This document shows positions 51,303 through 61,091 of a stretch of 64,000 bases of DNA, in pieces. This stretch comes from Flavobacterium suncheonense GH29-5 = DSM 17707. Its GTDB lineage: Bacteria > Bacteroidota > Bacteroidia > Flavobacteriales > Flavobacteriaceae. Numbering within the stretch: the stretch's first letter is position 1; each line of letters begins with the position of its first letter. The notes beneath the pieces were generated by a model. That model did no database searches. It was not told where the DNA came from and worked only from the letters and a program-made list of their open reading frames with translations. The DNA is taken from NCBI RefSeq assembly GCF_000430025.1, contig NZ_AUCZ01000014.1:1-64000 (forward strand), read 5' to 3'. The position numbers and the translations under genes were made by a program.

Positions 51303-53767
51303 TATCCGTAAAGGCTTTTAACCTCAACACCTCTAATCGTTCCTTCAAAACGAATTTCTTTTTTTTCACCCGGTAACAAATCGAAATAGTTATCACTGAA
51401 TTTCACCTTATCAGCTTTAAGAAAAACATTCTTGGCCAGCACATTAGCAGTGACTTCAACGGTCGTATCGTCAATTTGACTCACGATGATTTTTGGTGCT
51501 TTCAGTTGCAGCTCTTTCGGTTTTGCAAAATAATGCAAGGCTCGTTTCTCTACAAAATCCGGCAATAACAATTGCACATACAGCACCATTTGCTTCAGAT
51601 TGAAATTTTCGAAATCTTTTTTAGCTATTGAAAAATAAACCTCTGAAGAATTAGCCTCAACCTCAACCGATCTGGTATTCTCCCATAAAATATCGCCGCC
51701 AAAAGTCATCAGCTGCAGGTTCAGTCGTCCTTTTTTGGAAGTAAACGCGTCATTCACCACATAAATCTTATACTGTTCTTCTTCCTCAGTAACGGAAACC
51801 AAAACCGCGTCAAAACTTCGTTTCACCTGATAATGCAAGGCTTTCCGGTTTCCGAAATAATCCACAGAACTCCACGAAGTAACCGGCCAGCAATCGTTGA
51901 GTTGCCAATACAGCGTTCCCATGCAATACGGTTTTGCCTGGCGGTGGGCTTCGATGGCCGTTTTCATACCTTCCGCCTGTAACAATTGCGACACGTAAAC
52001 ATAATAATCAAATGCGGCCGGAATTTTATAGTCGCGTTCCATATAGGTTTGAATCGTCTGATAACCGGTTGGGTGCTTCTGATGGCTTTTAACCGCTTCA
52101 GAATTAAGGTCTAAATCGTTTTGGTCGGCAAAAGCTTCAAAAGTTTCCCGATTCGGCATGCCCTGAAAACCGTACTCACTCATAAAACGGCCGACTTTCT
52201 TTTTGTAAACTTCAAACGGCTCCATGCCCCACCAAACGCCCCAGTAATGCGAATCGCCCTGCAACAGACTTTCTTTTCGGCCCCAGCCAATCGACGGGGA
52301 AGACGGCCAATAGATGTTCTTTTCCTTCGGAAGCAAACTGTCTAAAGTTTTCGGAATGACTTCGTGAAACAACTTCTTGTAATCGTTCCAGATTTTGGTG
52401 GAATCTGCAGCAGAATACTTGTATTGCTTTTGCCAGCCCCAGTTGTGCCAGCCTTCGTCGCTTTCGTTGTTGCCGCACCAAAGCGCCAGACTCGGGTGGT
52501 TTTGCAGACGATTTACATTGTCGATGACTTCCTGTTTTACATTCTGCAGAAACGCTTCGTCGCCCGGATACATGGCACAGGCAAACATAAAATCCTGCCA
52601 CACCAATATGCCGTTTTTATCGCACTCTTCGTAAAAAACATCGTCTCCGTATACGCCGCCGCCCCAAACCCGCAACATGTTCATGTTCGCTTCCACGGCA
52701 TTTTGAACGATGTTTTTATAAACCGAATCTGTTGCTCTGGGCAGAAAACTGTCCGGTGGAATTACATTGGCGCCTTTCATAAAAACCGGAACTCCGTTTA
52801 ATCTGAAGTAAAAACTTTTCCCGGATTGGTCTTTTTCCTGAACCAGTTCGAGCGTCCGTAAACCGATGTTCAACTTTTTACTATCAATAATTGCATTGTT
52901 TTTTTCAACAGTAATCTGAAACGGATACAAATGCGCCTCCCCTAAGCCATTAGTCCACCAGCGTTTCGGATTTTGGATTTCATAGGGAACACTCAGCTGA
53001 TTTACGCCTTTTTTCAAGAAAACATTTTTCGTTTTATTGTTGATTTTCAGTATGTATTTCCCGGATTTTTGGCAATCGACAGTAGTGATAAAAACTAATT
53101 CTGCTTTGTTATCGGTTAGGGTTTTCTGTTCAAATTTCACCTGTTGAATTATCGCTGCATTTTGAAAATGCAATTGCACTTGTTTCCAGATTCCTGCGGT
53201 CACAAAGCGCGGCCCCCAATCCCAACCGTACTGGTATTGGGCTTTTCGGGTGAATATTTTTTCATCGCCCGGTAAAGTATATGCAAGTTTTTTGGCTTCT
53301 TCTTTTCCCTTTTTTACCGCCGGTTCAAAAACGATATACAATGTATTATTCCCCTTTTTCAGCAGTTTTTTAACGTCGATTTTCCAGGTTCGGAACATGT
53401 TGTCTGCTTTCAGGATGGATTTTCCGTTGAGAAAAACTTCCGCATAAGTATCCAAGCCGTCAAATTGCAGTACAATAGTTTCATTTTTTAACTCTTCGGC
53501 TAAAACTGTAAAATTTGTTTCGTACTCCCAGGTTTCGTTTTCAATCCACTGCAACTGCTTTTCGTTGGTGCCAAAAAAGGGATTTTCGATACTTTTGTGT
53601 TGCAGCAAATCGGTATGAACGGTTCCTGGGACAGAAGCTTTCAGCCATTTCGCATAGCCACGCTTTCTGAAATGCCAGGTTTCTTTTCCCAAATCGCGTA
53701 GAACGTTCTGTCCCGACACCACAACAGAAAAGCCACAAACCAGTACAAAGCACAGCCACTTTTTCAT
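51299..53767 (-). CDS. GH2 beta-mannosidase
   Basis: 822 residues with a signal peptide. GH2 sandwich, Ig-like and TIM-barrel domains: LQFDGLDTYAEVFLNG, QYQYGWDWGPRFVTAG, GANVIPPDSFLPR, acid/base Glu in WCGNNESDEGW (about 436), nucleophile Glu in FMSEYGFQGMP (about 530). Removes terminal beta-mannose, as in the N-glycan core. Overlaps cutC by 4 bp (ATGA), so co-translated with it. Confidence 0.92.
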   Translation of the reverse strand: MKKWLCFVLVCGFSVVVSGQNVLRDLGKETWHFRKRGYAKWLKASVPGTVHTDLLQHKSIENPFFGTNEKQLQWIENETWEYETNFTVLAEELKNETIVLQFDGLDTYAEVFLNGKSILKADNMFRTWKIDVKKLLKKGNNTLYIVFEPAVKKGKEEAKKLAYTLPGDEKIFTRKAQYQYGWDWGPRFVTAGIWKQVQLHFQNAAIIQQVKFEQKTLTDNKAELVFITTVDCQKSGKYILKINNKTKNVFLKKGVNQLSVPYEIQNPKRWWTNGLGEAHLYPFQITVEKNNAIIDSKKLNIGLRTLELVQEKDQSGKSFYFRLNGVPVFMKGANVIPPDSFLPRATDSVYKNIVQNAVEANMNMLRVWGGGVYGDDVFYEECDKNGILVWQDFMFACAMYPGDEAFLQNVKQEVIDNVNRLQNHPSLALWCGNNESDEGWHNWGWQKQYKYSAADSTKIWNDYKKLFHEVIPKTLDSLLPKEKNIYWPSSPSIGWGRKESLLQGDSHYWGVWWGMEPFEVYKKKVGRFMSEYGFQGMPNRETFEAFADQNDLDLNSEAVKSHQKHPTGYQTIQTYMERDYKIPAAFDYYVYVSQLLQAEGMKTAIEAHRQAKPYCMGTLYWQLNDCWPVTSWSSVDYFGNRKALHYQVKRSFDAVLVSVTEEEEQYKIYVVNDAFTSKKGRLNLQLMTFGGDILWENTRSVEVEANSSEVYFSIAKKDFENFNLKQMVLYVQLLLPDFVEKRALHYFAKPKELQLKAPKIIVSQIDDTTVEVTANVLAKNVFLKADKVKFSDNYFDLLPGEKKEIRFEGTIRGVEVKSLYGY

Positions 53768-54435
53768 CCGTTCAAATTAGCTTTTAACGCTTTTACTTCT
53801 TCCGGATTTGCGGTTTCACTGCCATCGGTAATCGCCGAGGAATGATAAAATCCTGCGCGGGTTTGTTCTTTAACCAGCCTGATGTTCGAGGAACGCAAAC
53901 CGCCGCCCGGCATAATCGTGATGCGGTTATCGGCTTTGGCCACCAATTGTTTTAAAACGGTAATCCCTTCGACCACATTAGGCATGGTTCCGGAAGTTAA
54001 AACCGTCGAAAAACCACACTGAATGACTTTTTCCAGTGATAAAAAAACGTCCTGCACCTGATCAAAAGCTCTGTGAAACGTGCAGGGTAACGGTTTGGCC
54101 AATTCGACCAACTCAGTATTCTGCTGCAGATTAATGCTTTTGTCGTGATTCAGAATTCCAAATACAAAACCATTCACACCGATTGTTTTAAACTCTCGGA
54201 TTTCAGCTTTCATCTGCTGAAACTCTTCCTCTGAATACTCAAAATTGCCACCGCGCGGACGAATCATCACGTACAAATCGACACGGATTTCCGGAAGCAG
54301 TTTTTTAATGGTTTTAAAATCCGGTGTGGTGCCGCCTTCTTTCAGGTTCGCACAAAATTCGATCCGGTCTGCACCGCCTTGTTGGGCAATCAGGGCTGAT
54401 TCGGAATTAAAACAGGCTATCTCCAGTTTTTTCAT
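53764..54435 (-). CDS. cutC: CutC family protein (TIM barrel)
   Basis: 223 residues, single CutC domain: EIACFNSESALIAQQGGADRIE at the start, YVMIRPRGGNF, FHRAFDQVQD and ITIMPGGGLRSSNI. The family was named for copper homeostasis, but here the gene is locked by 4-bp overlaps into an operon of glycosidases on both sides. That context suggests a role in sugar or glycan-amine metabolism. No metal-binding Cys motif is evident. Function inferred only from context. Confidence 0.9.
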   Translation of the reverse strand: MKKLEIACFNSESALIAQQGGADRIEFCANLKEGGTTPDFKTIKKLLPEIRVDLYVMIRPRGGNFEYSEEEFQQMKAEIREFKTIGVNGFVFGILNHDKSINLQQNTELVELAKPLPCTFHRAFDQVQDVFLSLEKVIQCGFSTVLTSGTMPNVVEGITVLKQLVAKADNRITIMPGGGLRSSNIRLVKEQTRAGFYHSSAITDGSETANPEEVKALKANLNG

Positions 54436-55436
54436 ACTTTCAGATAATAAGCGGCATCAATTAATTTATTTCCGGTTTCGTCGTATTTGGCATAGTTGAA
54501 GCCGCCCTGCACGCAATAGGCGCCGTGCTCCCCTTTTTTGTTTAAGGCGATAAACCCAACCTGAATATCTTTCAGATTTTTGTTTCGGATCTGAGTTAAT
54601 TTCACGATGCGCATCACGGCTTCCTCGCAGGCTTTTTGCGGGGATTTTCCCTGACGCATCAGTTCCACTACCAAATGACAGCCGGCAATCCGGATGACTT
54701 CTTCCCCGTGTCCGGTTGCTGTTGCGGCTCCGATTTCGTTATCCACATACAACCCGGCTCCGATAATTGGGGAATCGCCTACCCGACCGTGCATTTTATA
54801 AGCCAACCCGCTGGTAGTACAGGCTCCGGACAAATTTCCGTGTTCGTCTAAAGCAATCATACCAATCGTATCGTGATTTTCGATGTTAGCTTTCGGATGG
54901 TAATCACTGGTTTTCAGCCATTCTTTCCATTCCTTTTCGGATGTTTCCACCAGCAGATTTTCTTTCTTATGTCCTTGTGACAAGGCAAACTGGAACGCTC
55001 CTTCTCCCACCAGCATCACGTGCGGCGTTTTTTCCATTACGGCTCTGGCGACCGAAATCGGGTGTTTGATGTGTTCCAGACACGCTACGGAACCGATGTT
55101 TGAGAATTCGTCCATGATGCAGGCATCCAAAGTTACACGTCCGTCGCGGTCGGGTCTTCCACCGTAGCCTACGCTGCGTTCTTTCGGATCGGCCTCGGTA
55201 ATGCGGACTCCGGTTTCCACGGCATCTAATGCGCGGCCTTTTTTCTTTAAAACGTCCCAGGCGGCTTCGTTGGCCGGAATGCCGAAATTCCAGGTAGAGA
55301 GCACGATCGGTTTTTTTACTTTTCCGGAAATGGAAGATACTTCTTCTATTTCATCGGTTTTATCTTTAAAAGCATTCAACGCTACTGCTACAGAAGCAAT
55401 GGCGGTGGTTTTTATAAAATTTCTGCGGTTTGCCAT
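54432..55436 (-). CDS. N4-(beta-N-acetylglucosaminyl)-L-asparaginase
   Basis: Cleaves the GlcNAc-Asn bond after protein digestion. 334 residues. N-terminus MANRRNFIKTTAIASVAVAL is Tat- or lipid-anchor-like. The autocleavage and nucleophile block HDTIGMIALDEHGNL (Thr about 189) is diagnostic of Ntn-hydrolase glycosylasparaginases. Followed by VGDSPIIGAGLYVDN and GATATGHGEE. Overlaps cutC by 4 bp and lies 12 bp after the GH20 gene. Confidence 0.92.
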   Translation of the reverse strand: MANRRNFIKTTAIASVAVALNAFKDKTDEIEEVSSISGKVKKPIVLSTWNFGIPANEAAWDVLKKKGRALDAVETGVRITEADPKERSVGYGGRPDRDGRVTLDACIMDEFSNIGSVACLEHIKHPISVARAVMEKTPHVMLVGEGAFQFALSQGHKKENLLVETSEKEWKEWLKTSDYHPKANIENHDTIGMIALDEHGNLSGACTTSGLAYKMHGRVGDSPIIGAGLYVDNEIGAATATGHGEEVIRIAGCHLVVELMRQGKSPQKACEEAVMRIVKLTQIRNKNLKDIQVGFIALNKKGEHGAYCVQGGFNYAKYDETGNKLIDAAYYLKV

Positions 55437-55448
55437 ATTCAGATATTT

Positions 55449-57716
55449 TTATTCAATCACGATTTCGTCTACGAACAACCAACAACTAGAACCAGCTCCC
55501 GGTTTTCCGTCCGGTATTTTTCCGGCGTTGGGTGCCATTACTTTTACGAATTTCGCTTTTTGTTTTTTAAATTCGACCGTTACGACACCTTTCATTTCTA
55601 CAATTTCTTCGGAAGAAACTTTCTGCATTAACTTGAAGTCTTTGCCGTCGTTGGAAATCAGAACTTCCACGTATTTGGGATAATAAATCCAGCTTCCTTC
55701 ACTGCGTAACACATCGACCGTCACTTTGGAAAAGGTTTGTTTTTTTCCTAAATCGATGGTCGCCTCCAAGTCTTTGCCCCAGAAACCGATCCAATCCCGA
55801 CCGTATTTTTCCATGTTGCCGCGCATGCCGTCCACTAACGTAAAACTTCCGCCTATCGCATAATTTTCATGAGGCGGATGTGTTAAAACAATTTTCTTCC
55901 CAGTCGATTTACTAATGAAAAAAGGCTGTTCGATAACCGCACTTTTCTGCTTTCCGTTTTCAAAATAGGCGGCTTTTACGGTTTGTGATTTTGTGATTGC
56001 AATCGGGGTTTTGTATGATTTTGAACGGGCATCAGGCAACGTTCCGTCGGTAGTGTAACGGATTCCGTTATTGGCGGATTTTAAACTGAAAAGCACACCA
56101 TTTCCTTTATCAGAAGGACTTACCTTGGATGTGACTTCAAAGATGGAACGACTGTAATTAATTCCTTTTTTATCGTATACCGAAAAATGCTGAATCAGAC
56201 GGTTTTGAAAATCTTGGTAATTCGAAGGTTCCGATGTACCCCAAACGACCTCGGCTAGAGCGGCCATTCTTGGCATGAGCATGTATTCCGCGTGTTGCGG
56301 TGTGTTGATATATTCGGTCCAAAGGTTGCCTTGGGCACCTAAAATGTATTTGGCTTCTTCTTCAGACAATTCTTTTGGAGTTGGTTCTAACGAATAGACT
56401 TTTTCCACGGTAGTGTAACCTCCAATGGCAACCGGTTCGTTTTTCGGATCGCCCTGATAATGGTCGAAATAACAATGCGAACCCGGCGTCATCACAACAT
56501 AATGTTTTTGTTTGGCTGCTGCAATGCCGCCTTCCGTACCGCGCCAGCTCATTACGGCTGCGTTGGGTGCCAGTCCGCCTTCCAGAATTTCGTCCCAACC
56601 GATGATTCTTCGGCCTTTGGAATTCAGGAATTTTTCGATGCGTTTGATGAAATAGCTTTGCAGTTCGTGTTCGTCTTTCAGTCCTTCTTTTTTGATTAAC
56701 GCCTGACAATGCGAACAATTTTTCCAACGGATTTTCGGGCTTTCGTCGCCGCCAATATGAATGATTTCGGAAGGAAACAACGCCATCACTTCGGTTAAAA
56801 CATTTTCCAAAAACGTAAAAGTGCTTTCCTTCGGGCAGAAAACATCGTCCAAAACACCCCATTGCAAGGCCACTTCAAACGGACCGCCGGTACACGACAA
56901 TTCGGGATAAGACGCCAAAGCGGCAACGGCATGACCCGGCATTTCAATTTCCGGTACTACGGTAATGTGACGCACTTTGGCGTAGGCTACAATTTCTTTG
57001 ATATCTTCCTGAGTGTAAAAACCTCCGTAAGGTTTGTCGTCAAATTTTTGTTCCGTGTAATGACCAATCATGGAGCCTTTTCGAAAAGCGCCGACTTCGG
57101 TAAGCTTCGGGTATTTTTTGATTTCGATGCGCCAACCCTGATCGTCGGTTAAATGCCAGTGGAACGTATTCATTTTGTACATCGCCAGATAATCAATGTA
57201 TTTTTTGATGAACTCCTTTGGAAAAAAATGGCGGCAAACATCGAGGTGCATCCCGCGCCAAGTGTATTTTGGCTCGTCTTTGATGGTAAGACAAGGCAGT
57301 ACAAATTCGGAAGATTTTGAAAGCGGCAACAATTGCTGTAACGTCTGAAAAGCATAAAACAAGCCTAAATTGCTTTGGGCCAAAATCCGGATGTGTTGTA
57401 CTTCGATATCCAGCTGATAAGAACCCGAAGCATTACTTTTAGGTTGTTCTACCTGAATCTGAATCGTATTTATCGGGCTTTTGGAATTATTTGTTGTGAC
57501 CAATTCAAAACCGTAATTTGACTCCAAGAACTGATTGAACAATTGAATTTCGGAATCGCTTTCGGAGTTTCCAATCAGGATAATTGTCCCTTGGTTTAAA
57601 GTAAAAATTCCCGAATGCTGTTTAAGATCTTTTGGCTGCGGAATTAACGGCAACGTATTTTGTGCCCATCCGATGCAGGCCAGTACCAAAAAAAGAAAGG
57701 CAACTAGTTTTTTCAT
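55449..57716 (-). CDS. GH20 beta-N-acetylhexosaminidase
   Basis: 755 residues with a signal peptide. GH20b N-terminal domain (about 20-140), TIM barrel (about 145-500) with HWHLTDDQGWRIEIKKYP and the catalytic Asp-Glu pair in IHIGGDESP (about 327), then a chitobiase-type C-terminal part and a discoidin-like (F5/8 type C) domain (about 610-755). Releases GlcNAc from glycans or chitin. First gene of the operon with glycosylasparaginase, cutC and beta-mannosidase. No clear promoter was identified. Confidence 0.92.
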   Translation of the reverse strand: MKKLVAFLFLVLACIGWAQNTLPLIPQPKDLKQHSGIFTLNQGTIILIGNSESDSEIQLFNQFLESNYGFELVTTNNSKSPINTIQIQVEQPKSNASGSYQLDIEVQHIRILAQSNLGLFYAFQTLQQLLPLSKSSEFVLPCLTIKDEPKYTWRGMHLDVCRHFFPKEFIKKYIDYLAMYKMNTFHWHLTDDQGWRIEIKKYPKLTEVGAFRKGSMIGHYTEQKFDDKPYGGFYTQEDIKEIVAYAKVRHITVVPEIEMPGHAVAALASYPELSCTGGPFEVALQWGVLDDVFCPKESTFTFLENVLTEVMALFPSEIIHIGGDESPKIRWKNCSHCQALIKKEGLKDEHELQSYFIKRIEKFLNSKGRRIIGWDEILEGGLAPNAAVMSWRGTEGGIAAAKQKHYVVMTPGSHCYFDHYQGDPKNEPVAIGGYTTVEKVYSLEPTPKELSEEEAKYILGAQGNLWTEYINTPQHAEYMLMPRMAALAEVVWGTSEPSNYQDFQNRLIQHFSVYDKKGINYSRSIFEVTSKVSPSDKGNGVLFSLKSANNGIRYTTDGTLPDARSKSYKTPIAITKSQTVKAAYFENGKQKSAVIEQPFFISKSTGKKIVLTHPPHENYAIGGSFTLVDGMRGNMEKYGRDWIGFWGKDLEATIDLGKKQTFSKVTVDVLRSEGSWIYYPKYVEVLISNDGKDFKLMQKVSSEEIVEMKGVVTVEFKKQKAKFVKVMAPNAGKIPDGKPGAGSSCWLFVDEIVIE

Positions 57717-57753
57717 TAACGTTGTGTTGTTGTTCGGTTAAAAATACTAAAAT

Positions 57754-57784
57754 AAAAAAGCTCCACAAATTGCGGAGCTTTTTA
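57754..57784. terminator. Intrinsic terminator after hppA
   Basis: AAGCTCC (57758-57764) and GGAGCTT (57774-57780) stem with A and T flanks. It separates hppA from the GH20 operon. Confidence 0.85.
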
Positions 57785-57800
57785 TTATTTCGGAATACCG

Positions 57801-60341
57801 TTATTTATTTCTGAATTCGTCAATTTTGGCCTGAACTTCTGCTTCAGTTCCTTCGAATACTTTTTCTTCGGTTGTGGCTTTTCCGTTTATTTCAGAAGTG
57901 ATTTTAACGGTTGCTTTCATCTTCCCGTTAATTTCTTCTTTTTGGATTAAAACTTGTTTTGAAACTTCTTTGCTCATCATTGCTTTTCCGCCAATGAATT
58001 TTCCGTTTGCATCATAATGTGCCATACACATTGCTCTTTCTTCTTCGGAACAACCCATCTCGTCACACATTTTCGCGCATTCCTCTTTGGTCATGGTGGC
58101 CATTTTAGTCATATCGCATTTCATATGGTGTCCGGCATGCATTTCGGGTTTAGCGCAACAGGCGGATTTTTCTCCGTGCGAACCGTGTCCGCTGCCTAAA
58201 ATCGGAGCAATAACCAAGCCTACCAAACAGGTTAACTTAATCAAAATGTTCATGGATGGCCCTGAAGTATCTTTAAACGGATCACCCACAGTATCACCGG
58301 TTACGGCGGCCTTGTGTGCATCGGAACCTTTGTACGTCATTTCCCCATTAATCATGACACCGGCTTCGAACGATTTTTTAGCATTGTCCCAAGCCCCTCC
58401 GGCGTTGTTCTGGAAAATTGCCCAAAGCACTCCTGATACGCAAACTCCCGCCATATAACCGCCAAGTGCTTCTGCTCCCATTAAAGCACCAACGATAATT
58501 GGCGTAATAATAGTGATGGCGCCCGGCAACATCATTTCGCGTAATGCGGCCTGCGTGGAAATATCTACACATTTTCCGTACTCCGGTTTTCCGGTGCCTT
58601 CCATAATACCCGGAATTTCACGGAACTGACGACGTACTTCGTTTACCATGTCCATCGCGGCTTTTCCAACCGACTGCATCGCTAAAGCGGAGAAGATTAC
58701 AGGAATCATGCCTCCAATGAATAAAGCAGCCAATACATCGGCTTTAAAAATATTGATACCGTCGATACCTGTAAAGGTCACATACGCCGCAAACAACGCA
58801 AGTGCTGTTAACGCTGCCGAAGCAATCGCAAACCCTTTACCAACGGCTGCGGTAGTATTTCCAACCGAGTCTAAAACGTCGGTTCTTTGACGTACTTCTT
58901 TCGGCAATTCGCTCATTTCGGCAACTCCTCCTGCGTTATCGGCAATTGGTCCGAAAGCGTCAATCGCTAACTGCATGGCTGTGGTAGCCATCATTGCGGA
59001 AGCGGCAATTGCCACACCATAGAACCCTGCCAATTCATATGAACCCCAAATCGCAACGGCAAAAAGGATTACGGAAGAGAAAGTCGATTTCATACCCGTA
59101 GCCAAACCTGCGATAATATTGGTAGCTGCTCCGGTTGAGGAATTCTGAACGATATTTAAAACCGGTTTTTTTCCTAAAGCGGTATAGTATTCCGTAAACG
59201 CGGAAATCAACCAACCTACCGCCAAACCTACTAAAGTGGCATAGAAAATGTGACGGCTCGGAATTGCTTTTACGCCATCGCCAAAGAATTTCATATTAAT
59301 CGTTTCCGGCAACATCAGGTCGATTAAGAACCAACAAGCCACTACCGTTAACCCTAAAGCTATGTAGTTCCCTAAGTTTAAAGCACTTTGTACCTGAGCT
59401 TCTTTAGCATCATTATTGCTGATCTTTACAAAGAACGTTCCGATGATGGACGACAAAATTCCCGTTCCCGCAATGACTAACGGTAACAAAATCGGTCCCA
59501 TCCCGTTGAATGCATCGGTAAATTGGGCTCCGCCTGCTTCCGTCATGTCTTTGATGATGTAGTTTCCTAATACCATCGAAGCTAAAACGGTCGCTACATA
59601 CGAACCGAATAAATCGGCTCCCATACCGGCTACGTCGCCTACGTTATCTCCTACGTTATCGGCGATGGTTGCAGGGTTACGAGGGTCGTCTTCCGGTATT
59701 CCGGCTTCTACTTTCCCTACTAAGTCGGCTCCTACGTCGGCCGCTTTGGTGTAAATTCCGCCTCCTACACGCGCAAACAAGGCAATCGATTCAGCTCCTA
59801 AGGAGAACCCGGCCAAACACTCTAAAGCAATGGTCATTTCGTCGTAGAAATTCCCGGCTCCGGTAACAAACATATTGGTGAATAAAATAAAGAAGATGCT
59901 TAGTCCTAAAACTGCCAAACCGGCTACGCCAAGCCCCATAACCGTTCCTCCTGAAAAGGAAACTTTTAAAGCCTGCGGTAAACTGGTTTTAGCCGCTTGT
60001 GTGGTACGCACGTTCGCCTGAGTAGCGATGCGCATCCCGATGTTTCCTGCCAACGCCGAAAAGAACGCTCCGAAAACAAAGGCTACAACAATAATCCAAT
60101 GCGAAGTTTCCACAAAACGGGAAACGGTAAACAGTGCAATTGAGGCAATCACTACAAAGATTCCTAAAATTCGATATTCGGCTTTTAAGAATGCCAGAGC
60201 TCCTTCCTGAATACTTTTAGAAATGCCTTGCATTTTCTCGTCACCTGCGTCCTGGCTTTTTACCCACATGGCTTTTATTCCCATGAACGCAAGACCTAAT
60301 ACGGCCAATAGTATCGGCACGTAAACAATCATTTTCTCCAT
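57801..60341 (-). CDS. hppA: Ion-translocating membrane pyrophosphatase with metal-rich C-terminal extension
   Basis: Hydrolyses PPi to pump sodium and/or protons across the inner membrane. 846 residues; the core (about 1-715, about 16 TM) has [11 protein letters not shown] and [19 protein letters not shown] (about 217-245). The GNTTAA block has Ala where potassium-independent enzymes carry Lys, so it is likely potassium-dependent. The last 131 residues (716-846, DNA 57801-58196) are an added hydrophilic domain with [20 protein letters not shown] and AMCMAH. It has seven Cys, six His and many Met, which looks metal-binding. The minimal family lacks it. Confidence 0.92.
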   Translation of the reverse strand: MEKMIVYVPILLAVLGLAFMGIKAMWVKSQDAGDEKMQGISKSIQEGALAFLKAEYRILGIFVVIASIALFTVSRFVETSHWIIVVAFVFGAFFSALAGNIGMRIATQANVRTTQAAKTSLPQALKVSFSGGTVMGLGVAGLAVLGLSIFFILFTNMFVTGAGNFYDEMTIALECLAGFSLGAESIALFARVGGGIYTKAADVGADLVGKVEAGIPEDDPRNPATIADNVGDNVGDVAGMGADLFGSYVATVLASMVLGNYIIKDMTEAGGAQFTDAFNGMGPILLPLVIAGTGILSSIIGTFFVKISNNDAKEAQVQSALNLGNYIALGLTVVACWFLIDLMLPETINMKFFGDGVKAIPSRHIFYATLVGLAVGWLISAFTEYYTALGKKPVLNIVQNSSTGAATNIIAGLATGMKSTFSSVILFAVAIWGSYELAGFYGVAIAASAMMATTAMQLAIDAFGPIADNAGGVAEMSELPKEVRQRTDVLDSVGNTTAAVGKGFAIASAALTALALFAAYVTFTGIDGINIFKADVLAALFIGGMIPVIFSALAMQSVGKAAMDMVNEVRRQFREIPGIMEGTGKPEYGKCVDISTQAALREMMLPGAITIITPIIVGALMGAEALGGYMAGVCVSGVLWAIFQNNAGGAWDNAKKSFEAGVMINGEMTYKGSDAHKAAVTGDTVGDPFKDTSGPSMNILIKLTCLVGLVIAPILGSGHGSHGEKSACCAKPEMHAGHHMKCDMTKMATMTKEECAKMCDEMGCSEEERAMCMAHYDANGKFIGGKAMMSKEVSKQVLIQKEEINGKMKATVKITSEINGKATTEEKVFEGTEAEVQAKIDEFRNK

Positions 60342-60395
60342 AAATTTGGTTTTGGTATTGGTTAATTTTCGTAAATATAACGAAACCCATACAAA

Positions 60396-60432
60396 TAAAA
60401 AAGCAACATTCTTTTAAGAACATTGCTTTTTT
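60396..60432 (-). terminator. Intrinsic terminator after ppa
   Basis: Minus-strand AAGCAATGTTCTT and AAGAATGTTGCTT stem with G-U pairs, then a T run. It lies between ppa and hppA, so the two are probably separate transcripts. Confidence 0.8.
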
Positions 60433-60454
60433 TATAAAATTTTAGGAGAATCTC

Positions 60455-60985
60455 TTATTTAATACTAAATAAGCCTTCCGGTTTGTTTTCTAACGCGTTG
60501 AAACGGTCTACACATTCTTTTAAGATTCTTTTTGCTTCGTTCAGATCGCCCCAGCCTTCAACATCTACTTTTTTGTTTTCCAAATCTTTGTACACCTGGA
60601 AGAAGTGCTCGATTTCTTTCACCAAGTGTGGGTTCATATCGCTTAAATCGTTTAATTTATTCCAGATTGGGTCGGAAACCGGCACACAGATGATCTTCTC
60701 ATCCGGCCCTTTATCATCCGCCATGTGGAAAACTCCGATTGGCTTTACTTCAATTACACATCCCGGGAAAGTGGGTTTGGTTACCAATACCAATACATCA
60801 AGCGGATCTCCGTCCAATGCCAAAGTTTCAGGAATAAACCCATAATCCGCAGGGTACATCATAGAGGAGAACAACATTCTGTCGAAACGCATTCTTTTTA
60901 AATCGAAATCGTATTCGTATTTGTTTCGGCTTCCGCGCGGAATCTCAACCAATACATCAAAAGTGGTTACTTTATCAGCTGTCAT
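60455..60985 (-). CDS. ppa: Soluble inorganic pyrophosphatase (family I)
   Basis: Cytoplasmic PPi hydrolase. 176 residues from the ATG at 60985. Family I active-site blocks: EIPRGSRNKYEYD (14-26), YPADYGFIPET (44-54) and DGDPLDVLVLV (58-68) with the three metal-binding Asp. It lies directly upstream of the membrane pyrophosphatase. The longer frame to 61024 overlaps the promoter. Confidence 0.95.
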   Translation of the reverse strand: MTADKVTTFDVLVEIPRGSRNKYEYDFDLKRMRFDRMLFSSMMYPADYGFIPETLALDGDPLDVLVLVTKPTFPGCVIEVKPIGVFHMADDKGPDEKIICVPVSDPIWNKLNDLSDMNPHLVKEIEHFFQVYKDLENKKVDVEGWGDLNEAKRILKECVDRFNALENKPEGLFSIK

Positions 60986-61012
60986 TTTATTTACTTGTTT
61001 AATTTGAGGGTG

Positions 61013-61043
61013 CAAAAGTAGCACAAAACAAGCTGATTTACAA
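61013..61043 (-). promoter_or_regulatory. ppa promoter
   Basis: Minus-strand TACTTTTG (61020-61013) with TTG (61043-61041) and a 20-nt spacer. Matches the rRNA-type -7 box at 66-73 exactly, suggesting strong expression. Confidence 0.75.
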
Positions 61044-61091
61044 GAAACATCGAGGCTAAAAAAACAAATTCAGCATTAAATTGATACAATC

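Noticed and set aside
58087..60210. Several antisense ORFs inside hppA and similar ones inside exbB, metH and queA
   Set aside because: They mirror codon bias of strongly coding genes, have no promoter or family signature, and are shadow frames.
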